Assembly (NCBI GenBank): GCA_963932465.1
Contig: OZ010789.1
Location: forward strand, 591,491,581-591,555,580
Origin: Maratus speciosus
Lineage: Eukaryota; Arthropoda; Arachnida; Araneae; Salticidae
Length of the DNA stretch: 64,000 nucleotides
Direction: 5' to 3'
This document shows, piece after piece, positions 35,323 to 46,489 of the stretch. The notes beneath the pieces were generated by a model, which saw only the letters and a program-made list of their open reading frames with translations, was not told the DNA's origin and made no database searches. Position 1 is the stretch's first letter. Every line of letters begins with the position of its first letter. The translations under genes were made by a program, and so were the position numbers.

Positions 35323-37493
35323 CTCAGTTTTAGATTTTATTTTGTGCAAACCGTTACATACAAAACTTTCAAAGGCAAATTAATTAAAATGATTTTTAAA
35401 AAAACTTTAACTTATATATTCCATTTTTTAAAAACATGTCCTTCTGAAAAATTTGTTGATGCACATTTTCATTAATTACGTCAAAATTTAATGTCTAAAC
35501 TCATCAATCAGTACCATACTTCTTTAAACAATATGCTTTCTGTGAATCTTAATGTGCTAAAGTTCTGAAAATTATGGACATTTGGAGACGAAAACTTTGC
35601 TAAATAAATAAGAATTCTACAGATTTGCTTGTAGTAGCTCCTAAGGTGTCTTTAACCTCTTAATTCTCGCTCCCGTGATATTCACAGGCTGTGTCTTTTA
35701 TTCAGTTTATTTAATCCCCACCACTTTTATAAAGGCTTTTGTATGTAATTGGCTTTATTATGGCATCATTTAACCTGCTATTAAATAAGGTAAATATTTC
35801 TTTTTTTTAAAAAAAAAAAAGGTGCCAATAAGCAATTTGAATTTTTAAACTGTAATTTAAAGCGACCGTTAAGGGGTTAAACTGAAGACCGAGAGCCGAC
35901 GAATTACCACTAATTCAATATCTAAAAATTGTCTTATTTAATAGCAGAAACTTTGCAATTAAATAAGGCGATAAAGAGTTAATAAATATCACCTTTTGAA
36001 ATTTGTGGTGGAAAACGATATAAACAAATTAAATAAATTCATATAAATAAAAAACATAGATTTTTCGGGATGCTTTGAAAGATAAAAGTATTCATTATGT
36101 AAAATAGTTGAAAGTTACTTTTTCGAGAGTTCAACATTCAAAGACAAAATATTATAAATAATAAAATATACATAAACTGGTATTAAAATATTATTAAATT
36201 TAATAAATTTTAAATTTATAAAATACTTATATTTTTATAATACTTTCATACTAGATTAATTTTTTTATATCGAAAGAAAAAACCCTCAAATAGAAAAAAA
36301 AGTATTTTTTCATACTGGAAAAGCAACCAGTACAACTAAAACAATAAAAATAAACTCCAAATTTAATCTTAATACTTTTAATAAGGATGTCAACGATTTT
36401 AATCAGACAATTAAAATTAGTGATTAAATCGTGTTTAAAAATTAAAATTTTTTAAAACTGTTTAAAAAAGCATTGAAATATAAAGTGAACCTAATTTGTA
36501 AAGTTTCTATGGGTACTTTGCCTTAATGAATAACCGAAAAATGCTTTAAATACATGTTTTAGCTTAAATGATTATGTTTATAAAAAATTAAATATGATAA
36601 GTTTTATCTGGCGTAAAAATCATTCAATTTAAAAAAGATATTTAAATCTAATGCTGCTATATTTCAAATATAACTTCAGATATAAAATTAGTCATTCTCA
36701 TATTTACTTTGTGTGCACAATTTAATGGTTTCCACCCATTTTCATAGTTTGTTTTGATTAGCAAGCACATACATGCGTGTAAGCTTTAATTTATGGTGTT
36801 AACAGTAATTTTTATAAGTTGAAATGCAAAAATTCTTGCCATGATATTTGTTTGATTTGTTATTTGTGTTAATTGATGAAATTACTTATGTGAAGTTTTT
36901 ATTATTTCTATAATTATATTAATTATAATTTTATTAATCAATACGTAAAATGTGTAATGTTCTAACTAGAGAAATAATTGTTTAATAACTATTAATTTAA
37001 ATAGTATTAACAATTTAATATTAATTTAAGTTATTAATAATTTTAATAAATATAAATGTCTGCAGTATTTAATATAGGTTTACATAATTATTACAAAATT
37101 TTAATATGCATAATGGTATTACTAACTGATAAAATAACTAATTTGCTGATTTAATCTTTTAGTACTAATAATAGTTTTATTAATTAAAGCATAAAAACAT
37201 AGATTATGACAAATGTTTACGAAAAAAACCTGACAACTGTATAATCCTTTGAATGAAATTTTAAGATGCATTACGCAATCTCATTTTTTTTTTCTTTCGG
37301 AATTATAATCAAGATTTTTTTCTTTACTTGCGTGCTGATATTCAGATTTCAAATTCTTTGATTTTGAAACCCATACCATTAACCAAAATTTATCCCTAGA
37401 AGATCTCGGCTGCATTACAATAGTTTGTGCACAATATAATGTTTCCACCTCACATAAATAAACAATATAAAAATCACATTTTTTTTAAATTTA

Positions 37494-37495
<2 letters not shown>
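35323..37495. other. A+T-rich interval, no gene seen
   Basis: No conserved frame, TIR or tandem repeat was recognised. Short open frames here have low-complexity composition. Confidence 0.55.
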
Positions 37496-37543
<48 letters not shown>

Positions 37544-37575
37544 TAATAATAATAATACATTATTATTATTATTCA
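37496..37575. repeat. (AAT)n microsatellite
   Basis: About 60 bp of uninterrupted AAT repeats followed by an inverted ATT stretch (37559-37573), so the RNA could fold on itself. It is otherwise unremarkable. Confidence 0.9.
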
Positions 37576-37846
37576 GAAGCAGAGCTAACACAACGTTTCA
37601 GAAAAAAAATATATATATATTGCTTGCAATTTTTATTTGACAACAAATATCTGTATCTCACAAATAATACATTTGAATTTCATGATAATCGAATTAATAA
37701 TATAAATAATACATTACTGAAGGGGAAAAGAAGGGATGTAACAGTGAGCTGCTACAAGAAAATCGAAAATGGTTTGCCTATATTTTAATATTTTATATTA
37801 CTATTTAAAATCTTTAGATGAAAAGTGTTATAATAAACAATAATGC

Positions 37847-37890
<44 letters not shown>

Positions 37891-38289
37891 CAAATTTATA
37901 GACGTTAGAAAAAAACTTGTCAAGAAATTTATTTTTTAATACAGTAAAGCCTGTCTGTAACGGAATCTCACTTTAAACTGGAAAAATCATGATCATGCCA
38001 AAAAATACCATACAATTATACCACTTCAGACGTAAAAAACCTGTGTAAAACGGAATTACTCATTGATAAATTAATTTTTCCTCTTAGCAGATATTTCTCT
38101 AAAATACTTGTGGTGGCATTCGAATTATTAACGGGGCCGGCTGCCTCTATCTACGGTCCTGTTTCCACATAGTATGTCCTTGAAAGCCGAGTATGCAAAA
38201 TAAGCGATATACTATTTTTTATATTACACACTAAATCTCTCCTACATATTTCTTCAAGGCCGTATACTAATTCACAGCAACAACAAAAT
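37576..38289. other. Intergenic sequence with poly(A) and a lone pogo-like end
   Basis: A poly(A) tract spans 37850-37889. At 37942 the sequence ACAGTAAAGCCTGTCTGTAA resembles the terminal repeat of pogo/Tigger elements and follows a T, but I found no matching right end. It is noted as a possible truncated element. No gene is seen. Confidence 0.45.
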
Positions 38290-38965
38290 ATGCACGTAAA
38301 AGGGGGGCGGGACACATATACAGGAGTCGGATAATCAGCTGTCGACGAACCTAAAAATGTTCTTATATCATCGAATATGTAACCCCTCTGCTGTGACATC
38401 AACATGACGTATGGGGGCATATATACAGGGGTCGGATATCCAACTCTCTCACCAAAAGTAAAAGCCTTAGCATTGGACATCTGACCCCTTGATATGCATC
38501 CCCTTTGCTCTGACGTCAAAATGACGTATTGGGGCAGATATACAGGGGTCGGATATCCAAATCTCTTTCCAAAAGTAAAAGTCCTAGCATTGGATATCTG
38601 CCCCCTTGGTATGTGTCCCCTTCTGCTGTGACGTCAAAATTACGCATGGGGGCAGATATACAGGGGTTGGATATACACCCTTGGAAGAAGAGAAAATTCT
38701 CTAGGACTGGATATGTGTCCCCTTCAGCTGTGACGTCGTATGGGGGCATATATACAGGGGATGGATATACAGCTATCGACAAAAATAAAATGCTCTCTAT
38801 TGGATATCTGCCCCCATCTGCTATGGGGACATATATACAGGGGTCGGATATACAACCTTCGACGACAGTGAAATTCTGCAGTACTGGATATGTGCCCCCT
38901 TCTATCTGCGACGTCAAAATGACGTATGGGGGCAGATATACATGGGGTAGATATAAGCGTCCCCA
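38290..38965 (-). repeat. Tandem array 2, CRE-like unit, inverted relative to array 1
   Basis: The same unit as at 2406-3060 in the opposite orientation: ATGACGTATGGGGGC(A)(G)ATATACAGGGGTCGGATA recurs at about 38400, 38520, 38640, 38740, 38825 and 38920 with 117-120-bp spacing in the best part. The reverse complement carries the TTTTGACGTCA core; two units have lost part of it. Beyond the right end, AGATTTTAGACCTTTTTAAT matches the unique flank next to array 1 (about 1864-1885, complement). The two arrays are therefore copies of one larger dispersed unit, not independent expansions. Frames of 158 and 168 codons open on both strands are repeat artefacts. Confidence 0.85.
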
Positions 38966-39099
38966 GATTTTAGACCTTTTTAATGTCCACATTATATATT
39001 TTATTATACTTGCATCTACCTGTAAAAAAGAGTAATAATTTTATCCACTGTGTTGTTGATAAGTTCTGAATTTTACTCTCACCAGACAGGGGGCAAGTT

Positions 39100-39257
39100 C
39101 AAGAAGACAATATTACTTTTGAATGCATAAAGTAACAATAAGCTACTATTAAATACTTTTAAATAGTAACTGCAAGTGCAAGAAGACAATATTATTTTTG
39201 AATGCATAATGTAACAATAAGCTACTGTTAATACTTTTAAATAGTAACTAACACTTT
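39100..39257. repeat. 79-bp tandem duplication
   Basis: CAAGAAGACAATATTA...GAATGCATAA.GTAACAATAAGCTACT.TTAA...ACTTTTAAATAGTAACT occurs twice, starting at 39100 and 39179, with few differences. Non-coding. Confidence 0.85.
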
Positions 39258-41797
39258 TAGATGCCATTTAAGTTAAATTGGTTTCATGTATTGCTATTTT
39301 ATTGACTTCTTGAATCCGTAAAGTATGCGACTAACATATAATCATATGTATGTATCACAGCAAACGTATAAAAAGATAGATAAAGAATGTAAAAAGTAAA
39401 AAGAATTTTTAGACATTGATAACGATATCATCGAAAGGGGGCTGGGGTAGCTCAACGCATGACAACATATGGTATCTTAAGGGGGGTCCAAAATTTGCAA
39501 AACATTGATAACGTTGTATATTTATAGTTCCCAACCGGATGTCTATTTAAAATTCCTAAAAGACGAAAGTATGTTTTATCCAGGGCCTTACATAGGCTAC
39601 GAGGGACTACGTGGCATACATTATTATCGGTGCCCCATTCTATAAATCCGTAGGAAGTATTCGTGAATTATGCTTAAGTGACTAGTATAAACTATCATGC
39701 CATTTGTATACATGCATATATTTTATAACAGGTAGTACAAACCTGTATACAGGGTATCGCGACAAAAATTGTATCGACTTTTAAGAAAAATACAAGCAGA
39801 AAAACAAATAGAAAAATGGATAAATTGAATGATCAGAGTATTTATTTCCAAACTTTCCCTTTGCTTATCTACGTATGTCATAAGCTGTCTAAAAGAAAAT
39901 TTCATCCGATTGGTCATAAAACGTGATGTAGACCATTTTTTACGTGGGGAGGTGTATGGGGTATAGGAAACTCAGAAAGAAAAGGGAGAACCTCATTTCA
40001 TTTTAAAAGCTTTTTGAAAATATTTTTGGACCAAAAGCATTTGGGTCATTGTGACAAAATTTACCATTACGCAACCTCTTGACAAACATTGTAATTACTA
40101 AAATTTTGGTCCACTTTAAATGGGAGGGGGCGAAGCAATTGCACTCATACATGTGCATCAGTCATGCCCTGCTTCCACCAGAGAAGATTTTTTGGGTGCA
40201 GAATACTTAGCCTACAACATTGCTACACAAACTTCAAACCCGATCTGGATTCATACCGCTCATACCACCATATTAGCACCGCATACTTCGATAGTACAAT
40301 GAAGAATGCTATTTTTCAGTTGACATCGAATTTTGCCTTATTTACCGAACTACACGTTTCTGTTAACTATGCCAATTTAAATCTGAAATTTTGTCTATGT
40401 AAAGCAAGTCATGCACTACAATTTATCGTTGCGATGATTTTCCTGCATTCGTGAGCACATTGCGTTTGATAATTCGAGCACTTCGAGAACTTATGTGCAA
40501 GTTAGTGTGGTTTATTTTTGTACCTTTGTGTTCATCCAATTTAATATGATAATTATTAGAAGCAAATATGATAATTATTAGAGTGCCATGTGAAATTTGA
40601 AAACAGAGGTAGTAATACCATACGTTATTGCATATTCTTTAAAAAATTGTGTGCGGAAGACTAGATAAGTATTCAGAAACATAAGTGACCTAGCACAGAC
40701 TTTAAGTAAACTTATCAGACCTAATTATCATATTAAACGAATGCATGTATAGACGTTTTCTGTAGATGGTCAGATAAATAATTTTGCTAAAATGATGTAT
40801 CGTAATTTTCTTTTCTACTACAGAAATTTTTCAGCGAGAAAAAAAAAATCAGTTAATCTTTAAAAATTATGATTTTTCAAATTACCAGTACAGCAGCAAA
40901 AACAATGAAAACAGGCTATGAATCAGCCAGACAAGATTGAGGACTTTAAGAATTTGAAAAAAAAGAATAAATATTTAATTAACGCGAAAAGAAACAAAGT
41001 TAATTATGCAGCCAAAGTGATTATTTTAATTTTACCAGCTTTATGCGGTTAAGTTCACGTGACAATGTCTAGAGATTACAGCGTAGAAAATCAGTTTCAT
41101 TTGCGAAATCAATAGGTTAAATATATCGTTATTTTTTTTTTATTAAAAGAATAGAGAATTTAAATAAATTTATAATAAATTAAATGATGAATTAAGTTTA
41201 GAAATAAAAGTTGTATTTTTTTAAAAGAGCTTGTATAGGTTTTAAAGTTTATCTTGAAAATTGCATCTAATTTCGTAACTGCAATTCATAATTGCATTAC
41301 CAAAATTTCATTTATATTACATTTGGCTTTAGAACCGAAATAGATTGTCGAAAAGTAACTATTTTTTATACCCTTTTTAGCAGTTACGATCTAATGAATT
41401 TATATATATATATATTTTATTATAATTTTTGCTCCGTTTGTTTTTAAAACATGACAATATGAGAAAAAAAATATTATTAAAATTACAATTTTATCATTTC
41501 TAGATTAATTTCGCAATATATAATCATAAGTAACTAATATGAAACTGTTAATTTATAAAATAGTATTTATTAATGTATTACACTTTTTAATTTTTACTTA
41601 ATTTTTACTTAATTTTTCATTTTTTTTTTAAATATTTCGTTATTGCCGTTTCATAGCCAGTTGGCCTACTTCGATATTCGTAGTTTGGCACATAATTAAA
41701 TTCACTGTTCCTGTGACTCGTATAAAAATGCAACCATAAAGAATATTTTGGTGATGTGCGAAAACTGCCTTCAAACAAATTACTAATTTATAATAAA
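39258..41797. other. Intergenic sequence, no gene recognised
   Basis: A slightly GC-richer part at 39940-40320 has open frames of 60-96 codons, but none shows a known motif. A short direct duplication, AATATGATAATTATTAGA, lies at 40545-40581, and its complement recurs near 40720. AT microsatellite at 41401-41414. Confidence 0.5.
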
Positions 41798-41840
41798 CTA
41801 GCGGACCCGCCCAGCGTTGTCCACGCCCGTGATAAATTAC
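41798..41840 (-). mobile_element. Helitron-like 3' terminus C
   Basis: On the minus strand the sequence GCGGGTCCGCTAG is followed by T: a perfect 4-bp stem (GCGG/CCGC) abutting CTAG, as at Helitron 3' ends. The element would extend to higher coordinates. I cannot identify its 5' TC end, so only the terminus is annotated. Confidence 0.4.
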
Positions 41841-42650
41841 CCTTAAATTAACCACAAATTTGTATGGTTTTATATCTTAAGACTCCATTTTATCAGAATT
41901 TATATTTTAACCCTTAAATGCCTGGTGTTGCTTTTCGGCAACATACCCAATTTAGGGTCTGAAATATTATTGGAATAATATTGAAGATATAATGCTTAAT
42001 CTGGCCAATAAAATACATTCTGAAAATATTATTACATTGATTTTCAACATGCAGATGGCAACACTTGTGCTGTTTCAGAATAAAGATAGATTTATTTTTT
42101 CAATTGTTGCTACTTGTTCCTTTTGTTTTGTTTGGAAGCTTGCGAAATACCCTATTTTGACCTGCAGTGAACAAGTAAAATTTATTTCTTATTATAGTTC
42201 CTAAAATTTTTCTGTGTTTAATATTGCAGAATTTTATCAAGGGAAATTATTTTTTCAATTAAACACCAGTATTGCCGATTAGTTACAAACTGTTTTTTAG
42301 CCGTAAACTGTACTTAAAACAAAATATGATTTTTTTAAGTATTTTTTCCGTGATTTATTTTAAAAATGAAAGCCGAAAAACATTATTACAATGATTTTTG
42401 AAAAATCAGGCATTTAAGCGTTAAAATGAAAAAATATTGAATTGAAAGGTAATTTCCAAACGGAACATGTGGATGTGTCTGGTCATGAGGAGTAAGAATT
42501 ATATAGGAACTGGGAGTCGGAAACGCGATATTGACGGTGCAATTGCATCATGACCGTGACGCAAAGACAAGATAACAAACAGTGTAATAAAACCTTTATT
42601 TTACAAAAAACTTAATCAAAGTATAAAACACAAATGAAATAAATTACAAC

Positions 42651-42825
42651 TCATAACAAGTGCTCAAAATGTGCCTCATTAGCCATGATGCATGTTTCAT
42701 ATCGGCGCCGAATGGAATCGCGAACACGTTCCAATCGGCTTTGTTCCGTGGCCACCGCGTTCCACTGAAGTAAACCCATGGATTTCATCCTCTGTGCATA
42801 TCTTAAGTCTTTGATGTACGAGACA
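42651..42825 (-). pseudogene. DUF4817-type transposase, C-terminal fragment (left arm)
   Basis: The minus-strand frame gives SYIKDLRYAQRMKSM, then LERVRDSIRRRYETCIMAN, then HFEHLL and a stop at 42651-42653. It matches the last 55-60 residues of arthropod DUF4817-linked transposases, which typically end YIKD.VY...(P).....L..RI..A......L.RV..S..RR...CI.ANG.HFEHLL. The catalytic domain is missing because the hairpin centre (about 42815) cuts the gene. The residues N-terminal to it in the open frame are the other arm read backward. Confidence 0.75.
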
Positions 42826-42886
42826 TTGGCCGTGGACATAATGGCACGAATCGCTAAAGCGGCGGCACGTGTCCAGGAGACTCCTG

Positions 42887-42980
42887 GCCAATTATAACGT
42901 GTTCCCAATTCCATGCGGAGCCGATATGAAGCATGCATCATGGTAATGGGGCACATTTTAAGCACTTGTTATGAGTTGTA
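42887..42980 (+). pseudogene. DUF4817-type transposase, C-terminal fragment (right arm)
   Basis: A mirror copy of the left-arm coding end: MRSRYEACIM in one frame, then after a one-base shift AHFKHLL and a stop near 42973. It diverged independently of the left arm and carries its own frameshift. Confidence 0.65.
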
Positions 42981-43029
42981 CCATTTTTCATTTGGTATTT
43001 TGCACTTCGATTATTATTTTTTTGTAAAA

Positions 43030-44435
43030 CTAGGGGGCTTGGCCCCGTACGAGCTACGCTCGCCAACCCCCGTCCAGACACCGCAGACTCTAAATGCACG
43101 CTAATTTGATCGGCTTTAAAAAGATTTCGAAAGAATGAATTATAATTTAAAAAACAGTGGCGATCTCCCTATAAACTGGTTTCTATTCATTTCTCTTTGA
43201 TTGGGGAATTTTAACGCCAAATCCGCTGCGGTACTACTTGATTATCTAGTCGAGCAATTTCGTCAAATTATATAAATCGCCAAATTATACAAATTGACAT
43301 AATTTTTATTTTAAATAACGAAAGAACAAATAAATTAGTACAACATTAATGAAAATACAAATAAAACGTCGACATAAAAATAACTTGATCACGTAGACAC
43401 TTGTAACAACATTTAAAAATTAGTTAATATAAAAGGAATTAAGTAAACCGAGTCTTTGTCTCCTGGTATTTTTTAACAAAGCGAAAAGAAAGTTCTTTTA
43501 AATGAGACATTTTAAATTAATCGTTTTTAATCTGACGTAATTTTGACCAAGCTATTATTTCTCTTTTAAATATTCACGTGAAAATACTTTTGTTAGAAAT
43601 GAAATATTATTTGAGCTTTCCGAACAAAAATAATTGAAAAGATCCTCTCAAAATATTAGATAAATGTCTAGCGCAATTTCTAAATTCAAACTGTTTTGTA
43701 ATATTATTTTGTGTTCATTTTATGTAATAACTGTAATGTGACGTAAAAATGACGTAATTCCTCCTATTTAAGGCTTCTAACGCATGTTAATGAATTTACT
43801 ATTTCACAATATCCTTTCTCTTTTAAAATTCACGTGTATACTTTTTATGACGTAATTTTTAGTAAGTTCCTGCTTTTTGTACATAATTATTTAATTCTAA
43901 TTCCAAATGATTTTTTCTGTTTATAATAGTCACGTGTAAACAATTTTTTAATTTGAAGCAAACATTATTGTTTCCGTTGTTTATACATTTGGCAGCAGGT
44001 TAAATTAGTACAATTTTCTAAAATAAGTAAAAAATATCTCTCGAAATGCTGAAAATTTGAATTTAAAATAGAAATGAAACCTCGAAAAATGAGTCAAATT
44101 AAAAAATTAAATGAATTCTGCACACCGGGAAATTATAACGTATAAAATAATCTAAAAATTATTAAATTCCGATGCATAGTTTTTGCTCCTATAAAACTTT
44201 TTTAGTGGAACGATTTTGTCCAACTTTTGTATTAAATATCTCTTAAAAGAATTCTTCGATTTGAAAACTGTCTGCATCAGCGTGTTTATCAGACATTTCT
44301 GTATAATAATACCGATTTTCATGTTTTTGTATGCATTATTTTTCTTAATATTAACGAAGAAAGACCTCCGGTCACAAAAAATTCAAAACCGGCGGCGGTG
44401 ACAGCGGTAGTTACTTTTTTTTTAGAATAGAGAGA
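43030..44435 (-). mobile_element. Helitron-like non-autonomous element, copy B
   Basis: On the minus strand the element starts TCTCTCTATTC with a host A before it. It ends GGGGCCAAGCCCCCTAG followed by a host T: a GGGGC/GCCCC hairpin directly joined to CTAG. This fits the Helitron rules (A|TC...hairpin-CTRR|T, no target duplication). Removing exactly these 1406 bp rejoins the right arm of the surrounding foldback element, so both borders are independently supported. No Rep/helicase frame is present. Copy A (9493-10764) is its diverged relative in the opposite orientation. Confidence 0.75.
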
Positions 44436-44585
44436 TATATGTATTTTTACACCGTTTGTTATCTCCCCTCTGCGTCACGGACATGATGCAATTGCATCAT
44501 CACGATCGCGTTTCCGACCCCTAGTTCCTATGTAATTCTTGCACCTCATGACCTGGCACATGACCATGTGCCGTTTGGAAATTAC

Positions 44586-45458
44586 ATTTTGAAAAACCCA
44601 AAGTAATTCAAGATGATCTGACAATATTTTAATAATAAATTTCTCCGTGTGTTTCATGTAATGCTAGTAGCTATATAGAATATATACTATCCCTTTAATA
44701 TGCAAAAAATGTCTTACATGGAAATGGTACTTCTTGGATAATCGAGAAATTGTGTTATTTGAGCAAAGCACTGCAGCATGGAAGTTAAAATGTAAATAAT
44801 AAAATACGAAGGTAAAGGAAATGCTTTTTGGGGAAATGAATGTGAAAATGCTTTGCTTTTCCATTACTAATTAAACCTTATATATGTGTGTTAGGTTACT
44901 GATTCATGAGACATATAATTTAGTTAAAAATCAGATACTAATTTAATGTTTGGGATAGTATGAGGTTTTTTTCATGACCATACGTGTGGAAAACCTCATC
45001 TAAATTAAAATACAATTTTCGCACATATTGTCTAAAATTTCTTTTTGAAATGCCTCATTGCTTTTAATGGTATATACAGATAATATGTATGCTCGGTAAA
45101 GATAATGGCAAAATAACTGCTAATGATTGGAATAAAAGTTTATTACCAAATATATTTTTTTTCCTTCCCTTTGTTTAATGTTCTGTAGTTTTGGAAACTA
45201 ATTTTATTTTTTAACGAGAGAGGTATAATATTACATTTCAGTTACTTCGTTATACAATCCTTAAAAATGAACATAATTATTTAGTTTGGATTTATTTCTA
45301 CTAATATAGAAGAAGACATTTTTATGCAATTAGTACAGATTTCATTGCTTTGAACTTTATCTAATGAATGCAATAAAGGGTATACATAATGTATGCATAT
45401 AAAACATTTAAGGAGTTAAACATTCCTTTTTTATTGGTATTTTCAGCTGGTTTAGTAG
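44586..45458. other. Intergenic sequence, no gene seen
   Basis: A+T-rich. The 66-codon minus-strand frame at 44664-44864 shows no known motif. Confidence 0.5.
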
Positions 45459-45460
45459 TA

Positions 45461-46369
45461 GGGGAAGGTAGTACACATTGAGACGAAAATTATTATTGCT
45501 TAATAAATGGCGACAATTTTTATTCTTTTGAAAAAAAAACTGCGACATCTTTAAGCTACACAAATGCTCTGCACATTAATGTATAAATGGTTTTAAAAAA
45601 GTTATTTATAAAAGCACAATAGCAGCATAACGGAGTATCGAAAATTGTCTCACTGTGTACCATAAGTAGTACAAAGTGAGAAAATGTATATATTTTCATA
45701 AATCATACATTTTTACACTCTATCAATAATTTTCTGTAGTTTATGATTTCTAATTAATATTTCTAGATTTTCAAAATATTAAAAATATGAGCCTCGGGTG
45801 GACAATGGCAGACCTTGGACTACCTTCATGCAAATTTTCAGCTTCTTACGTTTGGTAAATTTTCCTAGCCATCGCATGCCCACATACTCGCAGCGAAAGA
45901 GAGAGAGAGAGAGAGAGAAACCTTCTTTTATTAATAAATAACTTTTTTAACATCAGAACCACATAGAGTACGCAATAAGACACGTCTCACTGTGTACCAC
46001 AACTGTGTGTCTCACTGTGTACTTTCGTTACGTTGTAACAAAATGGATGCCACATCTGTTACATCAATTTCATCGCTATAAAAAGTTTATGTAGTTTTGT
46101 CGAAATAGTTTATTATTATATATAGCTAGGTTTGGTAAATTAAGTATTTGTCATATTGAAGGCAATAAACCCTAATATAGACGTTTATGTAACTTTAACC
46201 ACTATAAAAAAGGGAATTGTTCACTATTTTGTCGGACGAGTATCTATAGTGCCGAAACTACATCTACGTGTTGCATAAGATGAGGTCGTTATGTGTGTAT
46301 GCCAGCTTGAAGAAAAAATTACAACTATATTTCAAAGTAGCTGCTGTCTCACTGTGTACTGCCCTACCC
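45461..46369. mobile_element. 909-bp TIR element with TA duplication and CACTGTGTAC repeats
   Basis: Left end GGGGAAGGTAGTACACATTG and right end CACTGTGTACTGCCCTACCC are imperfect inverted repeats next to TA (45459-45460 and 46370-46371). The motif TCTCACTGTGTAC recurs at about 45648, 45986, 46010 and 46347. A (GA)n microsatellite lies at 45895-45918. No protein is encoded. Confidence 0.7.
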
Positions 46370-46489
46370 TATTTATGTTATCTTCGATGAAAATAATAAG
46401 CTAATTTTACGGACGTTATCAAAATCAATGTCAACTATGTCAATCAACTAGATGCGAAAAGAAAACAACACATTAAGACAGAACAACTA

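Larger units (their letters stand above)
42449..44585. mobile_element. Foldback element of DUF4817 type, split by Helitron-like copy B
   Basis: The left arm (about 42449-42740) is the inverted copy of the right arm, which reads continuously only if 43030-44435 is removed (arm parts 42885-43029 and 44436-44585). Outer ends: TAATTTCCAAACGG at the left and CCGTTTGGAAATTA at the right. Farther in, GATAACAAACAGTGTAATAA at the left matches the complement of TTACACCGTTTGTTATC across the Helitron junction. Both arms encode the end of the same transposase pointing outward, so this is two 3' ends of a DUF4817-type element joined head to head. Confidence 0.75.

Noticed and set aside
38516..39035. Overlapping frames of 158 and 168 codons on opposite strands
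   Set aside because: They lie wholly in the CRE-like tandem array, both strands are open because the unit lacks stops, and the residues simply repeat the DNA unit.
40120..40454. Frames of 60 and 96 codons in a slightly GC-richer patch
   Set aside because: Two frames overlap out of phase, no motif is recognised, and there is no splice-site or flanking support.
42651..42965. 104-codon frame as one protein
   Set aside because: The N-terminal half is the opposite arm of the hairpin read backward; only the last 55-60 residues are a genuine transposase remnant.
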